A stretch of DNA of 64,000 nt from Billgrantia pellis (GTDB lineage: Bacteria; Pseudomonadota; Gammaproteobacteria; Pseudomonadales; Halomonadaceae). Below are positions 36,530 through 47,737 of this stretch, piece by piece. The notes beneath the pieces are model-generated. The model was not told the DNA's origin. It saw only the letters and a program-made list of their open reading frames with translations, and ran no database searches. The DNA is taken from assembly GCF_008297955.1 (NCBI RefSeq), contig NZ_VTPY01000004.1, positions 1-64,000 on the forward strand, in the 5' to 3' direction. The position numbers and the translations under genes were made by a program. How positions within the stretch are numbered: position 1 is the first letter of the stretch; each line of letters starts with the position of its first letter.

Positions 36530-37003
36530 CTAGTGGAACAGTTCCAGCGCACGGCGCTCCAGCTCCGCCAGATTGCGGCGCAGCTCGGCCTCGTCGTCGA
36601 GGAACATGGCATGGATGTAGAGCACTCTTCGGTCGTCGGAAACGTCCAGGCTCAGGGTACCCGGCGTCAGCGAGATGAGGTTGGCCACGAGAGCGATCTC
36701 GAATTCGCTGCGCGCCTTGAGCGGCATGGCGATCACGCCGGGCTTCATGTACCAAGGCGGCGTGACGACATCGAAGGCGACCTTGAGATTGGCCAACAGC
36801 AGCTCCTTGAAGAAGAAGCCCACGAAGAGGATCAGCCGCGGCAGGCGCTGGGCGTAGCCGGCAAGCGCCGGTACCTGGGGCTGGATCAACGCCAGCACCA
36901 GGTAGCCGAAGGCCAGGCCGGCAAGCAGGTTACGACCGCTGAAGTCGCCGGTCAGTACGACCCAGGCGACACCCAGCAGCAGGTTCCAGGCGGCCCCGAT
37001 CAT
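36530..37003 (-). CDS. mrpE: Na+/H+ antiporter subunit E (Mrp operon 1)
   Basis: A 157-aa protein with two N-terminal membrane segments and a soluble C-terminal part holding [33 protein letters not shown], the MrpE signature TPGTLS. Its start overlaps the mrpD stop by four bases. Confidence 0.92.
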   Translation of the reverse strand: MIGAAWNLLLGVAWVVLTGDFSGRNLLAGLAFGYLVLALIQPQVPALAGYAQRLPRLILFVGFFFKELLLANLKVAFDVVTPPWYMKPGVIAMPLKARSEFEIALVANLISLTPGTLSLDVSDDRRVLYIHAMFLDDEAELRRNLAELERRALELFH

Positions 37004-38517
37004 GGCGAAGTCTCCCCGAGCGGACCGAGCACCGCCTCGATATAGCGCTCAGGCGCGAGCAACTCGTCCGCCGAAGCCTCGGCCAGGGCATAGAGAGGTG
37101 CGGCGTTGAGCCCGATGAACAACGTGCACAGCGCCAGGCCCACCGCCGGCAGCGACATCAGCCATATCTCACGCTGGTCGACCGCCGGATTGGCGTCGAC
37201 CTCGTCTCGGTCGGGCGCTGTTTTCCAGAACACTTCGGACCAGATCTTGATCATCGAGTAGAGCGTGAGCAGCCCCACCAGTAGCGCAATGGCGGTGATT
37301 CCGTAGGCCTCTGCCTCGAGACCGGCCCGGATCACGATGAACTTGGCGAAGAAGCCCGACAGCGGCGGCATGCCGGCCAGCGACAGCGCCGGTATCAGGA
37401 ACAGCACGGCCAGCCATGGATGGCTGCGATAGAGCCCACCCAGGCGCTTCAGCTGGTAGCTGCCCTGCAGGCGATGAACGATGCCGCTGACCAGGAAGAG
37501 ATTCGTCTTCACCAGGATGTGGTGCATGATATAGAAAACGCCGCCGATGATGGCCAGCGGCGTGAACAGCGCCAATCCCAGGATCATGTAGCCGATCTGG
37601 CTGACGATATGAAACGACAGGATGCGACGGAACTCGTATTGCGCCGCCGCTCCCAGCACCCCCGAGAGCATGGTGAGACCCGCTCCCCACAGCAGGATCT
37701 CATGGGTGTACCCCGGGCTGTGGTGGAAGATCAGCGTGAACACTCGGAACAGGGCGTAGACGCCGACCTTGGTCAACAACCCGGCGAACAGCGCCGATAC
37801 CGCCACCGGCGGCGTGTGATAGGAGGCTGGCAGCCAGAAGAACAGCGGGAAGGCCGCGGCCTTGATGCCGAACGCGACCATGAACATCATCGCCAGGACG
37901 TCGGCCATGCCGCTATCCTCCAGGCTCGCCATCCGCCGAGCGATATCGGCCATGTTGAGCGTGCCGACCATGCCGTAGAGCAGCCCCACGGCCACCAGGA
38001 AGATCACCGATGACAGCAGGTTGAGGGTGACGTACTTGATCGCCCCCTCCATCTGCGCCTTCTCGCTGCCGAGTATCAGCAACGCGAAGGAAGCGACCAG
38101 CATCACCTCGAACCAGACGTAGAGGTTGAAGATGTCGCCGGTGAGAAAGGCACCGGCGACTCCGGCCAGCAGCAAATGCATCAGCGGAAAGTAACCGTAG
38201 GCTTCGTGGCCGCGGCCGGTGGTGGCCAGCGAATAGAGCGCCACCGCGAAACCGATGATGCCGGTGAGCACCACCATGATGGCGCCGAGCAGATCGGCCA
38301 CCAGGCTGATGCCGAAGGGAGCCGGCCAGTCGCCCACTTGCAGCACCAGGATCCCCTCGCGAACGACCGAGACCAGCAACCAGACGCTGGCCAGCAGCAG
38401 CAGCCCGGTGCCGGCCACTGCGATCAGCCGTTGCATCAGGCGTGAGCGCCAGAACATCAGCGATACGGCCCCCGCCAGCAGCGGGATCAGGATGGGCAGT
38501 GCGATCTGCGGGTTCAC
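37000..38517 (-). CDS. mrpD: Na+/H+ antiporter subunit D (Mrp operon 1)
   Basis: A 505-aa NuoN/NuoM-like protein with about 14 spans. The conserved glutamate lies in [19 protein letters not shown] and the conserved lysines in [43 protein letters not shown]. These residues carry the proton path in the family. Overlaps mrpC by four bases. Confidence 0.96.
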   Translation of the reverse strand: MNPQIALPILIPLLAGAVSLMFWRSRLMQRLIAVAGTGLLLLASVWLLVSVVREGILVLQVGDWPAPFGISLVADLLGAIMVVLTGIIGFAVALYSLATTGRGHEAYGYFPLMHLLLAGVAGAFLTGDIFNLYVWFEVMLVASFALLILGSEKAQMEGAIKYVTLNLLSSVIFLVAVGLLYGMVGTLNMADIARRMASLEDSGMADVLAMMFMVAFGIKAAAFPLFFWLPASYHTPPVAVSALFAGLLTKVGVYALFRVFTLIFHHSPGYTHEILLWGAGLTMLSGVLGAAAQYEFRRILSFHIVSQIGYMILGLALFTPLAIIGGVFYIMHHILVKTNLFLVSGIVHRLQGSYQLKRLGGLYRSHPWLAVLFLIPALSLAGMPPLSGFFAKFIVIRAGLEAEAYGITAIALLVGLLTLYSMIKIWSEVFWKTAPDRDEVDANPAVDQREIWLMSLPAVGLALCTLFIGLNAAPLYALAEASADELLAPERYIEAVLGPLGETSP

Positions 38518-38861
38518 GTGTCGGTATCCCTCATCCGGTCGAGGTCGTCGGCACGCACGATCTCCCAGGCGCGGCGTACCAGCACCACGGCGAACGACAG
38601 TACGCCGAAGGCGATGACGATGGCGGTCAGCACCAGTGCCTGGGGCAGCGGATCGGCCACGACGCCCTCCGGCGCGGCCATGCCCTGCGGCACCAGCGGC
38701 GGCCCGCCGCGGGTCAGCCCCGCAGAAACGAAGATCAGCAGATTGGCCGCGTTGGAAAGCAGCATCAACCCGATCACCAGCTTGACGATGGAGCGGCGCA
38801 GCATCATATAGATGGCTGCGGCGAACAGGATACCAATGGCAATCGCTAGCAGGGGTTCCAT
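38514..38861 (-). CDS. mrpC: Na+/H+ antiporter subunit C (Mrp operon 1)
   Basis: A 115-aa NuoK-like protein with three spans. Signature: [38 protein letters not shown] and [26 protein letters not shown]. 15 bases after mrpB. Confidence 0.94.
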   Translation of the reverse strand: MEPLLAIAIGILFAAAIYMMLRRSIVKLVIGLMLLSNAANLLIFVSAGLTRGGPPLVPQGMAAPEGVVADPLPQALVLTAIVIAFGVLSFAVVLVRRAWEIVRADDLDRMRDTDT

Positions 38862-38876
38862 GGAGTCTCCTCGTCG

Positions 38877-39308
38877 TTAGGCATCATCTTCCCTGTCGGT
38901 GTCCACCAGGGCGGTGATGGCGGTCAGCACGGAGCCCAGCACCACGAGATAGACGCCGATATCGAACAACAGCGGCGTTGAAGCCTTGAAGCCGATCACC
39001 GGAATCGTCCACCACTGGGCGGTGAAGAACGGCTCGCCCTGCCACCATGCCGGCAAGGTCGAGATGACGCCGAGCGTCAGGCCGACGCCGATCAGGTCCC
39101 GCGGCGAAACCTTGAGCATGGCATGCATCGCCCGACCGCCGTAGGCGAAGAGATAGAGCGCGAAGGCACCTGCTGCCACCAACCCGGCGATGAAGCCGCC
39201 CCCTGGCTCGTCGTGGCCGCGCAGCAGCAGGAACAGCGAGAACAACAGTTGCAGCGGCAGCAGCAAGCGCGCCGCCACGCTGAGAATCAGCGTACCGGAT
39301 CTAACCAT
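38877..39308 (-). CDS. mrpB: Na+/H+ antiporter subunit B (Mrp operon 1)
   Basis: A 143-aa four-span protein with the MrpB signature [36 protein letters not shown] and late [24 protein letters not shown] 39308 overlaps the mrpA stop by eight bases; the longer frame to 39470 lies inside mrpA. Here B is a separate gene, unlike the fused form in the plus-strand operon. Confidence 0.93.
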   Translation of the reverse strand: MVRSGTLILSVAARLLLPLQLLFSLFLLLRGHDEPGGGFIAGLVAAGAFALYLFAYGGRAMHAMLKVSPRDLIGVGLTLGVISTLPAWWQGEPFFTAQWWTIPVIGFKASTPLLFDIGVYLVVLGSVLTAITALVDTDREDDA

Positions 39309-41628
39309 CGTCGCTCTCCCGCTGCGGGATGCGCCCGGTGCCGCTTGCCTCGGCATGGAAGCGCAGCATGGCCAGCACACCGATGGCCGCCAACGCCAGG
39401 ACGAACATTTCGCCCAAGGTATCCAGGGCACGAAAATCCACCAGGATAACGTTGACGATATTGTGCCCATGGCCCTGCGGCTGACTGTTGGCGATCAGGT
39501 AGTCGGAGATACGCGGCAGCCGCTCGCCGGTCAGCACCGAGAGCATCAGCAGCGTGACCAGCATCCCGCACAACCCGGCCACGATCAGATCGCGCACGCG
39601 CTCGGTGGGCGTGGACAGGGTGGCGAAACGCGGCAGGCGAAACAGCACCAGCACCAGCAGGATGACCGTCAGGGTCTCCACCAGCAGCTGGGTGATCGCC
39701 AGGTCAGGGGCGCTGAATAGGACGAAGGTCAGGGCGATGGAGAAGCCCATGATGCCCACCGCCGCGACGGCCGCCAGGCGCGAGCGCATCACGCAGGCGG
39801 CTATCGCCCCGGCGACCATCAATCCGGCGACCACGGCCTCATGCAGATAGAGATCGAGGGAAGCGTCGAGATTCGGCGCGTGGCGGAAGAACAACGCATG
39901 GCCGACCAACCCCAGCAGCGTCAGCAGCGTCACGATCAGATAGTTGCGCATGTGGCCGTTCTGAAGCATGCGGGTCTGCCATTCGGCACCGGCGACCATT
40001 CCCGCCATCAACGCCTCGTAGCCGGCTTCGGGGCCACGCGCCATGAGCGGCGCGAGACGGGCCAGATACGCCCGCAGGCGATCCCAGCGGTACCACACCA
40101 CCAGCCCCAGCGCCAAGCTCGCCAGCGATAGCAGGAGCGGAAGATTGATACCGTGCCAGAGTGCCAGATGCACCTCATGGTCAACGACGCCAAGCCCGCC
40201 CACGGTTGCCGCCACCAGTGTATCGAGCCGACCCGGTGCCAGGCCGAGCAGCAGCGACAACCCCGCCAGCAGGGCCGGCCCCAGGAGCATGCCTGCCGGG
40301 GCCTCGTGCGGCGAACGTGGCGTTCGTCGGGGAGGGCCGAAGAACGGCTTCAAAGCGACGATGGCCGCCACGGCCAGGGTCAGGAAGGCCGCCACGAACG
40401 CTAACGCCACGATCAGCAGCCGGTATCGCTCGGCGGCCAGCACCGTCTCCAGCATCAGTTCCTTGCCGACGAAGCCCAGCAGGGGCGGCAACCCGGCCAG
40501 CGATAGCGCGGCAACGGTGGCCACCGCAGCGGTGCGTGGCATCACGTGGCGCAACCCGCCCATGTGGGTGACGTCCTTGGTGCCGGTCTCGTGATCGAGG
40601 ATACCGGCCACCATGAACAGTGCCCCCTTGTAGAGGGAGTGGGCCAGCAGGAAAGTCACGAACGCGACGAGCGCGCCGGGGGTGCCGATCCCCAGCAGCA
40701 GGGTCAGGGTCCCCAGCGCCATGACCGTCGAATAGGCCAACAGCTTCTTGATATTGGTGTGCTGGATCGCCAGGAAGGCACCGCTGGCCATGGTGACGGC
40801 CCCCACCAGCGACAGGCAGGTCACCCAGGCTTCGGTACCGCCCAGAGCCGGATGCAGCCGGGCCAGCAGATAGATGCCCGCCTTGACCATGGTCGCCGAA
40901 TGCAGGTAGGCGGAAACCGGTGTCGGCGCGGCCATGGCGTTGGGAAGCCAGAAGTGGAACGGGAACTGGGCCGACTTGGTAAAGGCCCCGATCAGCAGGC
41001 AGAACAGTAGCGGCGGGTACAAAGCATGGTCGCGCAGCGTATCGCCCCGGGTCGTCAGCTCGCTCAATGACCAACTATCTCCCGCCACGGCCAGCATGAC
41101 GAAGCCGGCAAGCAGCGCCAGCCCGCCTCCAACGGTAACGTAGAGCCCCTGTTGCGCGGCCTTGCGCGCCGAGAGATCAGCGTGGTTGAAGCCGATCAGG
41201 AGAAACGAGGTGATACTGGTCAACTCCCAGAACACGAACAGAGTGACCAGGTTATCGGCCAGCACCAGGCCAAGCATCGACATCATGAAGGCGATGATCA
41301 CGACCAGGAAGCGCGGCAGGTCGCGATGGCCGCGCAGGTAGTCGCCGGTATAGACCAGCACCAGGCTACCGATCACCGTGATCAGCATGGCAAACAGCCA
41401 GGCCAGGCCATCGATCAGGAAATTCAGGGTGATGTCGAGCCCCGGCACCCAGGCCCATTCGAGCAGCAGCGTCTCACCCGACGCAATGGCCGGCCACTGC
41501 CCGAGTAGCCAGATCGTCATCGAGGCCGGTAGCAGTGCCAACATCAACGGCGTGCGATCACCGAACCAGCGATGCAGCAGCGGCGCCATCCCCGCCACCA
41601 CGAAGCCTCCCAGCACGGCCAGCTGCAT
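39301..41628 (-). CDS. mrpA: Na+/H+ antiporter subunit A (Mrp operon 1)
   Basis: A 775-aa large subunit, NuoL-like at the N-terminus with an extra C-terminal membrane part typical of MrpA. Conserved glutamate in [16 protein letters not shown], lysine in [46 protein letters not shown]-terminal region: [25 protein letters not shown], an MrpA mark. ATG 41628 follows GGGAGGGCG. First gene of the minus-strand operon. Confidence 0.96.
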   Translation of the reverse strand: MQLAVLGGFVVAGMAPLLHRWFGDRTPLMLALLPASMTIWLLGQWPAIASGETLLLEWAWVPGLDITLNFLIDGLAWLFAMLITVIGSLVLVYTGDYLRGHRDLPRFLVVIIAFMMSMLGLVLADNLVTLFVFWELTSITSFLLIGFNHADLSARKAAQQGLYVTVGGGLALLAGFVMLAVAGDSWSLSELTTRGDTLRDHALYPPLLFCLLIGAFTKSAQFPFHFWLPNAMAAPTPVSAYLHSATMVKAGIYLLARLHPALGGTEAWVTCLSLVGAVTMASGAFLAIQHTNIKKLLAYSTVMALGTLTLLLGIGTPGALVAFVTFLLAHSLYKGALFMVAGILDHETGTKDVTHMGGLRHVMPRTAAVATVAALSLAGLPPLLGFVGKELMLETVLAAERYRLLIVALAFVAAFLTLAVAAIVALKPFFGPPRRTPRSPHEAPAGMLLGPALLAGLSLLLGLAPGRLDTLVAATVGGLGVVDHEVHLALWHGINLPLLLSLASLALGLVVWYRWDRLRAYLARLAPLMARGPEAGYEALMAGMVAGAEWQTRMLQNGHMRNYLIVTLLTLLGLVGHALFFRHAPNLDASLDLYLHEAVVAGLMVAGAIAACVMRSRLAAVAAVGIMGFSIALTFVLFSAPDLAITQLLVETLTVILLVLVLFRLPRFATLSTPTERVRDLIVAGLCGMLVTLLMLSVLTGERLPRISDYLIANSQPQGHGHNIVNVILVDFRALDTLGEMFVLALAAIGVLAMLRFHAEASGTGRIPQRESDDG

Positions 41629-41694
41629 ACGGCGCCCTCCCAGTTATCGTCGGAGCCACGCCCTGGCATCGCTCCCATCGGTTCGACGCCCTAC

Positions 41695-41722
41695 TGTATA
41701 GAGACAAGGTGTTGAATGGCAA
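41695..41722 (-). promoter_or_regulatory. Predicted promoter of minus-strand mrp operon
   Basis: Minus-strand TTGCCA (41722-41717) and TATACA (41700-41695) are separated by 16 bases, about 67 bases before mrpA. Confidence 0.45.
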
Positions 41723-41748
41723 GGAACCTCGGGCGCGCACGCTTTGCG

Positions 41749-41776
41749 TTGATGCTGCGGGAGGCGGCATTATAGG
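41749..41776 (+). promoter_or_regulatory. Candidate promoter of plus-strand mrp operon
   Basis: TTGATG (41749-41754) and TATAGG (41771-41776) are separated by 16 bases, about 107 bases before the fused mrpA-B gene. A TATAAT on the opposite strand overlaps the -10, so this region may serve both directions. Confidence 0.35.
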
Positions 41777-41791
41777 AGCGACCTGGCCCAA

Positions 41792-41831
41792 GGACGGGAA
41801 ACAAGCGCTTTATGCTTGCGTCGTCCCGTCC
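41792..41831 (+). promoter_or_regulatory. Stem-loop in the 5' leader of the plus-strand mrp operon
   Basis: GGACGGGA and TCCCGTCC form an 8-bp perfect outer stem, with inner pairing CAAGC/GCTTG, in the untranslated leader. No T tract follows, so it is not a classic terminator. It may control mRNA stability or translation. Confidence 0.4.
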
Positions 41832-41882
41832 CGTAGGCAAACTATGCCCTCTCCTCACGGAACCGCGCAGGATGAGCGAACG

Positions 41883-44717
41883 ATGACATTATTGTGGATA
41901 CCCCTGCTACCGCTGCTGGGCATGCTGGTGCCCATGCTCAGCGCGCACCGTGGCCGTCGCTTCTGCACGCTGGTCACCTCTGTTCCACCGGCGCTCGCCC
42001 TCATCCTTGCACTGCTCCAGTGGCCGGCAATCGCGGCCGACGAAGCGCTGCGCTTCTCGCTGGAGTGGCTACCCGCCCTAGGCCTGGAGCTGGCCTTCCG
42101 GCTCGATGGACTGTCGCTGCTGTTCAATTTGCTGATCCTCGGCATCGGCCTGTTGATCCTGCTCTATGCGCACTACTACCTTTCGCCGGAGGAGCCCTTC
42201 GGACGCTTCTATGCCTACCTGGTCCTGTTCATGGCGTCCATGGTCGGCATCGTCATGGCGGACAACCTGATTCTGCTGTGGCTCTATTGGGAACTGACCA
42301 GCATTTCCTCCTTCCTGCTGATTGGGTTCTGGTCCCACCAGAGCGATGCCCGCAAGGGCGCGCGCATGGCTTTGACCGTGACCGGCGCGGGCGGCCTCGC
42401 CCTGCTCGCTGGCCTGCTCCTGCTGGGCGACATGGCGGGCGGCTTCTCCATGGATCGGGTGTTGGCGAGCGGCGATGTCATCGTCGCCGATCCGCGCTAT
42501 CCGATGATGCTCGTTCTGGTGCTGCTGGGCGCCTTCACCAAGTCGGCCCAGTTCCCTTTCCAGTTCTGGCTGCCGCATGCCATGGCGGCGCCGACACCGG
42601 TCTCCGCCTACCTGCACTCCGCCACCATGGTCAAGGCGGGCATTTTCCTGATGGCACGGTTGCATCCGGCCATCGCCGACAGTGCACTGTGGTCGGTAAC
42701 GGTATCGCTCGTGGGTGCCGCCACGCTACTGTACGGCGCTTGGTTCGCGCTGCTCAAGACCGACCTGAAAGGCATCCTGGCCTTTTCCACCGTCAGCCAC
42801 CTGGGCCTGATCACCCTGTTGCTGGGGATCGGTAGCCCCATGGCCGTGCTCACGGCACTTTTTCATATCCTCAATCACGCCACCTTCAAGGCGGCGCTGT
42901 TCATGAGCGCAGGCATTGTCGACCATGAAACCGGCACTCGTGAACTCGGACGCTTGGGTGGGCTGCGCCGCGCCATGCCGGTCACCGCGGCGCTGACCAC
43001 TTTGGCGGCAGCGGCCATGGCCGGCGTACCGCTGCTCAACGGTTTCCTCTCCAAGGAGATGTTCTTCACCGAGACGCTGGCCACCCCGGTGCTGGGAGGA
43101 CTGAGCTGGCTGTTGCCGGCACTGGCCACCGTGGGAGGTGTGCTTTCGGTCGCCTACTCCCTGCGCCTGGCGCATGCGGTCTTCTTCAAGCCCGCCCAGG
43201 AACCGCCGCCGAAGTCACCCCACGAGCCCCCTCGCCTGATGCGCGCGCCGGTCGAACTGCTGGTGGTACTGTGCGTGGCCGTGGGGGTCGCGCCGGTATT
43301 GGCGGAGGGCGTGCTTGCCCCCGCCACTCGCGCCGTGCTGGATGAGCCGCTGGTCTTCCATTTGGCGATCTGGCACGGGGTCAACCTGCCTCTCTTCATG
43401 AGCCTGATCGCGCTGGTCGCCGGCGTGGCGCTCTATTGGCGTCACGCGGACCTGCAGCGCTTCGTTCGCAGTTTCGACACTATCGACGCCCGGCTCGTCT
43501 TCGAGGCGGCCGTACAGCGCCTGGGCAATGTCGCCGAGGCCGGCCTGGCCTGGTTCGATGGCGGTTCGTTGCAGCGCTACATGACCTGGCTGCTGCTCGC
43601 CACCCTGGTCGCCGGTGCGCTGGGGCTCGCCGGCATGGCCGGCCTTACCGGAGAAAAGGGCAACCAGCCACTGGACGGCATCCTGCTGCTGGGTGCCGGC
43701 CTGCTGCTCTTCGGGGGTCTCGGCACCGCGATCACGCATCGCTATCGCCTAATCTCGCTGTTATTGTTGTCAGTGGTGGGCTTGGTAGTGTCGCTGACCT
43801 TCGCCCGCTTCTCCGCTCCCGACCTGGCCCTGACCCAGCTTTCGGTGGAAGTGGTGACCATGATTCTGCTGATGCTGGCGCTTTTCTTTCTGCCGCAGAA
43901 GACACCGCCGGAATCCTCGAATCGCCGCAGCCTGCGCGATGTGATCCTGGCCGGCTCCCTCGGCTTGGTGGTGGCGAGCCTCAATTATGCCGTGCTGACC
44001 CGCGACAACGCATCCATCTCCGGTTTCTTCCTGGAGAACAGCGTGCCCGGTGGTGGCGGCCACAACGTGGTCAACGTCATTCTGGTCGACTTCCGCGGCT
44101 TCGATACCCTGGGCGAAATCACCGTGCTGGCGCTGGCCGGCCTGGCCATCTTCAAACTGCTCAATCGCCTCCGGCTGTTCATGCCGCACAGCGACGGCGA
44201 AGGGCGCGTGTGGACGCCGGACCGCTACCCGGCGATCCTCACCTCGATCTCCATGGCATTGCTGCCGCTGGCCCTGCTGGTGTCCGCCTTCATCTTCCTG
44301 CGCGGCCACAACCTGCCCGGCGGCGGTTTCATCGCCGGGCTGATCACCGCCGTAGCGTTAATCCTGCTCTACATGGCGCGTGGGGTGGAATGGGCACAGG
44401 AAAGGCTCGACTTCCCCTACCAACCCGTCGCTGTCGCTGGTGTCGGCATTGCCACGCTGACCGGCCTCGGCAGTTGGCTGTTCGGCTATCCTTTCCTGAC
44501 TTCGGCCTTCGGCTACTTCAGCCTGCCGCTGGTGGGCAAGTTCGAACTGGCAACCGCCCTGCTCTTCGACCTCGGCGTCTATCTCGCCGTGGTGGGCGCC
44601 ACGCTGATGATCCTGGCCAACCTGGGTAAGGTCACCACGCCACATCGTCCGGCCAAGGAGCCCGTCGCGAGCTTCACCGACGCCCCCCCTCTGCGCCCCA
44701 GCAAGGAGAAGTCCTGA
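41883..44717 (+). CDS. mrpA: Na+/H+ antiporter fused subunits A and B (Mrp operon 2)
   Basis: A 944-aa protein fusing MrpA and MrpB, as in Pha-type (group 2) systems. The NuoL-like part has [16 protein letters not shown] and [45 protein letters not shown]; the MrpA tail has [25 protein letters not shown]. The fused MrpB part follows: [32 protein letters not shown] and [25 protein letters not shown] 41883 has GGATGAG upstream; an in-frame ATG at 41844 would add 13 residues. Confidence 0.94.
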   Translation: MTLLWIPLLPLLGMLVPMLSAHRGRRFCTLVTSVPPALALILALLQWPAIAADEALRFSLEWLPALGLELAFRLDGLSLLFNLLILGIGLLILLYAHYYLSPEEPFGRFYAYLVLFMASMVGIVMADNLILLWLYWELTSISSFLLIGFWSHQSDARKGARMALTVTGAGGLALLAGLLLLGDMAGGFSMDRVLASGDVIVADPRYPMMLVLVLLGAFTKSAQFPFQFWLPHAMAAPTPVSAYLHSATMVKAGIFLMARLHPAIADSALWSVTVSLVGAATLLYGAWFALLKTDLKGILAFSTVSHLGLITLLLGIGSPMAVLTALFHILNHATFKAALFMSAGIVDHETGTRELGRLGGLRRAMPVTAALTTLAAAAMAGVPLLNGFLSKEMFFTETLATPVLGGLSWLLPALATVGGVLSVAYSLRLAHAVFFKPAQEPPPKSPHEPPRLMRAPVELLVVLCVAVGVAPVLAEGVLAPATRAVLDEPLVFHLAIWHGVNLPLFMSLIALVAGVALYWRHADLQRFVRSFDTIDARLVFEAAVQRLGNVAEAGLAWFDGGSLQRYMTWLLLATLVAGALGLAGMAGLTGEKGNQPLDGILLLGAGLLLFGGLGTAITHRYRLISLLLLSVVGLVVSLTFARFSAPDLALTQLSVEVVTMILLMLALFFLPQKTPPESSNRRSLRDVILAGSLGLVVASLNYAVLTRDNASISGFFLENSVPGGGGHNVVNVILVDFRGFDTLGEITVLALAGLAIFKLLNRLRLFMPHSDGEGRVWTPDRYPAILTSISMALLPLALLVSAFIFLRGHNLPGGGFIAGLITAVALILLYMARGVEWAQERLDFPYQPVAVAGVGIATLTGLGSWLFGYPFLTSAFGYFSLPLVGKFELATALLFDLGVYLAVVGATLMILANLGKVTTPHRPAKEPVASFTDAPPLRPSKEKS

Positions 44718-45058
44718 TGGAAAGCCTCTATGCCATCACTACCGGCATGTTGACCGCCTGCGGGCTCTACCTGACCCTGCGCGGCCGCACCTTCCCGGTC
44801 GTCGTCGGCCTGACCCTGCTCTCCTACGCGGTCAACCTGTTCCTGTTCTCCATGGGGGGGCTCACCACCGACGGGGCGGCCATCGTCAATGGCGGCGGTT
44901 CCTATGCCGACCCACTGCCGCAGGCGCTGGTGCTCACCGCCATCGTCATCGGTTTCGCCATGACCGCCTTCGTGGTGATTCTGGCGATGCGGGCCCGCAG
45001 CGAGGTCGGCAACGACCACGTGGACGGCCGCACCCATGAAGACGAGGAGCGCAGCTGA
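44717..45058 (+). CDS. mrpC: Na+/H+ antiporter subunit C (Mrp operon 2)
   Basis: A 113-aa NuoK-like subunit with three spans: ITTGMLTACGLYLTLRGRTFPVVVGLTLLSYAVNLFLFSMG and [32 protein letters not shown]. It shares one base with the fused A-B gene (TGATG) and its stop shares one base with mrpD, so all three are coupled. Confidence 0.94.
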   Translation: MESLYAITTGMLTACGLYLTLRGRTFPVVVGLTLLSYAVNLFLFSMGGLTTDGAAIVNGGGSYADPLPQALVLTAIVIGFAMTAFVVILAMRARSEVGNDHVDGRTHEDEERS

Positions 45059-46563
45059 TGGCGCACCTCATCGTACTGCCCGTCGTGTTGCCCCTGGTGG
45101 CGGGGATACTGCTGCTCTATCGCCGACAGGGCGGCACCTACCTGAAGCGAATGATCGGCGTGGGCAGCACCGCCCTGCTGGTATTGGTCGGCATCGCTCT
45201 GGTCGCCCGGGCCGGAAGCGGCGACGTGACCTATTATGCACTGGGCGACTGGCAGCCCCCCTTCGGCATCGTGCTGGTACTCGATCGCCTGTCGGCGTTG
45301 ATGGTACTGCTCACCGCCGTACTGGCCTTGGGCGCCGTGGTCTTCGCCTGCGACGGGGACGACGAGCGCGGCAGCAACTTCCACGGCCTGTTCCAGTGGC
45401 AGCTGATGGGCATCAACGGCGCCTTCCTGACCGGCGACCTGTTCAACCTCTTCGTCTTCTTCGAGGTGCTGCTGCTGGCCTCTTATGCCCTGCTGCTGCA
45501 CGGTGGCGGCAAGGCACGCATTCAGGCCGGGGTGCATTACGTGGTGCTCAACCTGGCCGGTTCCGCGCTGTTCCTGATCGCTGTGGGCGTGCTCTATGGC
45601 GCCACCGGCACCCTGAACATGGCCGACATGGCGGCGCGCCTCGCCGAGCTGCCCGCCGAACGGGCGGGGCTGGTTACCGCCGGCGGGCTGATGCTGCTGG
45701 TAGTGTTCGGGCTCAAGGCCGCCATGCTGCCGCTTTATTTCTGGCTCCCGCGCACGTATGCCGCGGCGCCCGCGCCGGTGGCGGCGCTGTTCGCCATCAT
45801 GACCAAGGTGGGCGTCTATGCCATCCTGCGCGTCTATTCACTGATCTTCGGCGAGGCAGCGGGGCCGCTTGCCAACCTGGAGCAGGCCTGGGTCTGGTGG
45901 CTGTCGCTGGCCACCCTGGTCGCGGCCGGCATCGGTGTGCTGGCGGCACGCGACCTGCGCCTGCTGGTGGCCTACCTGGTGCTCGTCTCGGTGGGTACCC
46001 TGCTCGCCGGTATCGGCATGGGGTCGCCGCGAGCGGTCTCCGCCCTGCTCTATTACCTGATCCATACCACCCTGATTACCGGCGGGCTGTTCCTGCTGGC
46101 CGAACTGATCGGCCAGCAGCGCGGCAAGGCCGGCACCCGCCTGGTGCGGGGCCGCCCGCTGCAGCAGGGAGGCTGGCTGGCGGTGCTGTTCTTCCTCGGC
46201 GCCGTATCGGTGGCCGGCTTGCCGCCCCTCTCCGGTGCCATCGGCAAGGCCCTGCTCCTGGCCGCCGCCGAAGGCGAGCAGCGCCCCTGGCTATGGCCGA
46301 CCCTACTGCTCACCGGCCTCTGCTCGTTGATCGCGCTCTCCCGTGCCGGCTCCACGCTGTTCTGGCGTAGCCAGGGCGAGCCCTCCGGTGATCCGCTGAC
46401 CTGGCGCAAGTGGTTCGGCGTGACCTGGCTGCTTGCCGCCTCGCCGCTACTGGTGATACTGGCCGGCCCAATCAGCCACTATACCAATGCGACTGCCGAC
46501 CAGTTGGCCGCCCCCCAGCTCATGATCGATGCGCTGCTGCCCAGCGCCGGAGACGCCCAATGA
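45058..46563 (+). CDS. mrpD: Na+/H+ antiporter subunit D (Mrp operon 2)
   Basis: A 501-aa NuoN/NuoM-like subunit. Conserved glutamate in FVFFEVLLLASYALLLHGGG and lysines in FGLKAAMLPLYFWLPRTYAAAPAPVAALFAIMTKVGVYAILR. About 14 spans. Overlaps mrpE by four bases. Confidence 0.95.
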   Translation: MAHLIVLPVVLPLVAGILLLYRRQGGTYLKRMIGVGSTALLVLVGIALVARAGSGDVTYYALGDWQPPFGIVLVLDRLSALMVLLTAVLALGAVVFACDGDDERGSNFHGLFQWQLMGINGAFLTGDLFNLFVFFEVLLLASYALLLHGGGKARIQAGVHYVVLNLAGSALFLIAVGVLYGATGTLNMADMAARLAELPAERAGLVTAGGLMLLVVFGLKAAMLPLYFWLPRTYAAAPAPVAALFAIMTKVGVYAILRVYSLIFGEAAGPLANLEQAWVWWLSLATLVAAGIGVLAARDLRLLVAYLVLVSVGTLLAGIGMGSPRAVSALLYYLIHTTLITGGLFLLAELIGQQRGKAGTRLVRGRPLQQGGWLAVLFFLGAVSVAGLPPLSGAIGKALLLAAAEGEQRPWLWPTLLLTGLCSLIALSRAGSTLFWRSQGEPSGDPLTWRKWFGVTWLLAASPLLVILAGPISHYTNATADQLAAPQLMIDALLPSAGDAQ

Positions 46564-47057
46564 TCAAGCCTCGTCAATGGCTGCCGACACCACTGCTGTC
46601 GATCCTGCTGCTCGTGGTCTGGTTGCTCTTGGTGCGCAGTCTGGCTTTCGGCCACGTGCTGCTGGGCAGTTTCCTGGCAATAACGATCCCTCTGGCGACC
46701 CATCGCTTCTGGGATGCCCAGCCTCACATTGCCAAGCCTTGGCTGTTGCTGCGTTTCGTCTTTCGCGTGCTGGGGGACATTCTGATCGCCAATATCGAGG
46801 TGGCTTGGTTGATCATCAATCCACGTCGACGTCTGCATCCGCACTTCGTGGAATACCCACTGATGCTGAAGGAGCGCTTCACCATCACGCTGCTGGCCAA
46901 CACCATTAGCCTGACGCCGGGGACGGTCTCGGCCAACCTGCGCATGGATGGAAAGACGCTGCTGATCCACGCCTTGAATGCGAAGGATGAGGCGGCACTC
47001 ATCGCGCACATCCGCGAGCGCTACGAGCAGCCGTTGAAGGAGATCTACGAATGCTAG
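46560..47057 (+). CDS. mrpE: Na+/H+ antiporter subunit E (Mrp operon 2)
   Basis: A 165-aa protein with N-terminal membrane segments and ITLLANTISLTPGTVSANLRMDGKTLLIHAL, the MrpE signature. ATG 46560 overlaps the mrpD stop (ATGA); the upstream open frame is inside mrpD. Its stop overlaps the mrpF start. Confidence 0.92.
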   Translation: MIKPRQWLPTPLLSILLLVVWLLLVRSLAFGHVLLGSFLAITIPLATHRFWDAQPHIAKPWLLLRFVFRVLGDILIANIEVAWLIINPRRRLHPHFVEYPLMLKERFTITLLANTISLTPGTVSANLRMDGKTLLIHALNAKDEAALIAHIRERYEQPLKEIYEC

Positions 47058-47320
47058 ACATCGCGCTGACGATCAGCCTGACGCTGGTGGTCCTCGCCCT
47101 GCTGCTGAACGTCTACCGGCTTGCAGTGGGGCCGGACATGCCCGACCGTATTCTGGCGCTGGACACCATGTACATCAACTCCATCGCGCTGATCGTACTG
47201 ATGGGGCTGTGGCTCAACACCAAGACCTATTTCGAGTCGGCCCTGTTGATCGCCATGCTCGGCTTCATCAGCACCGTGGCGGTATGCAAGTACCTGCTGC
47301 GCGGCGACATCATCGAATAG
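47051..47320 (+). CDS. mrpF: Na+/H+ antiporter subunit F (Mrp operon 2)
   Basis: An 89-aa three-span subunit with LNVYRLAVGPDMPDRILALDTMYINSIALIVLMG (RxxxGPxxPDR, then D-T-M-Y typical of Pha-type F). Its start overlaps the mrpE stop by seven bases. Confidence 0.93.
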   Translation: MLDIALTISLTLVVLALLLNVYRLAVGPDMPDRILALDTMYINSIALIVLMGLWLNTKTYFESALLIAMLGFISTVAVCKYLLRGDIIE

Positions 47321-47328
47321 GAGGTCCC

Positions 47329-47721
47329 ATGACCCTATACGTGATCCTCGAGGGCGTAATTGCCTTCTTCCTTGTCGCTGGCGGCGTTTTCGCCTTCATC
47401 GGCTCGTTGGGCATGGCCCACCTGCGCGACTTCTACATGCGCCTGCACGGCCCCACCAAGGCCACGACATTGGGGATCGGCTGCATGTTGGTCGCCTCGA
47501 TGCTCTATTTCTGGGTCACCCAGGGCAAGCCTGATATTCAGGAGATGCTGATCACGCTGTTCCTTTTCATCACCGCCCCGGTGAGCGCTCACCTACTGGC
47601 CAAGACCGGGCTGCACATGCAGCTCAAGCATATCGACGAAACCGGTGGGCGCCCCCCGGAGCTGCGCCCCGAGGAGATCGGCGAGAAGCCCGTCCCCCAC
47701 CCGGATCGCGGCCACGGCTGA
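47329..47721 (+). CDS. mrpG: Na+/H+ antiporter subunit G (Mrp operon 2)
   Basis: A 130-aa three-span subunit: LVAGGVFAFIGSLGMAHLRDFYMRLHGPTKATTLGIGCML is the MrpG signature. ATG 47329 follows GGAGG; the longer frame to 47209 is inside mrpF. Last gene of this operon, converging with hemH after 16 bases. Confidence 0.92.
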   Translation: MTLYVILEGVIAFFLVAGGVFAFIGSLGMAHLRDFYMRLHGPTKATTLGIGCMLVASMLYFWVTQGKPDIQEMLITLFLFITAPVSAHLLAKTGLHMQLKHIDETGGRPPELRPEEIGEKPVPHPDRGHG

Positions 47722-47737
47722 TTGACGGGCCAGCAGG

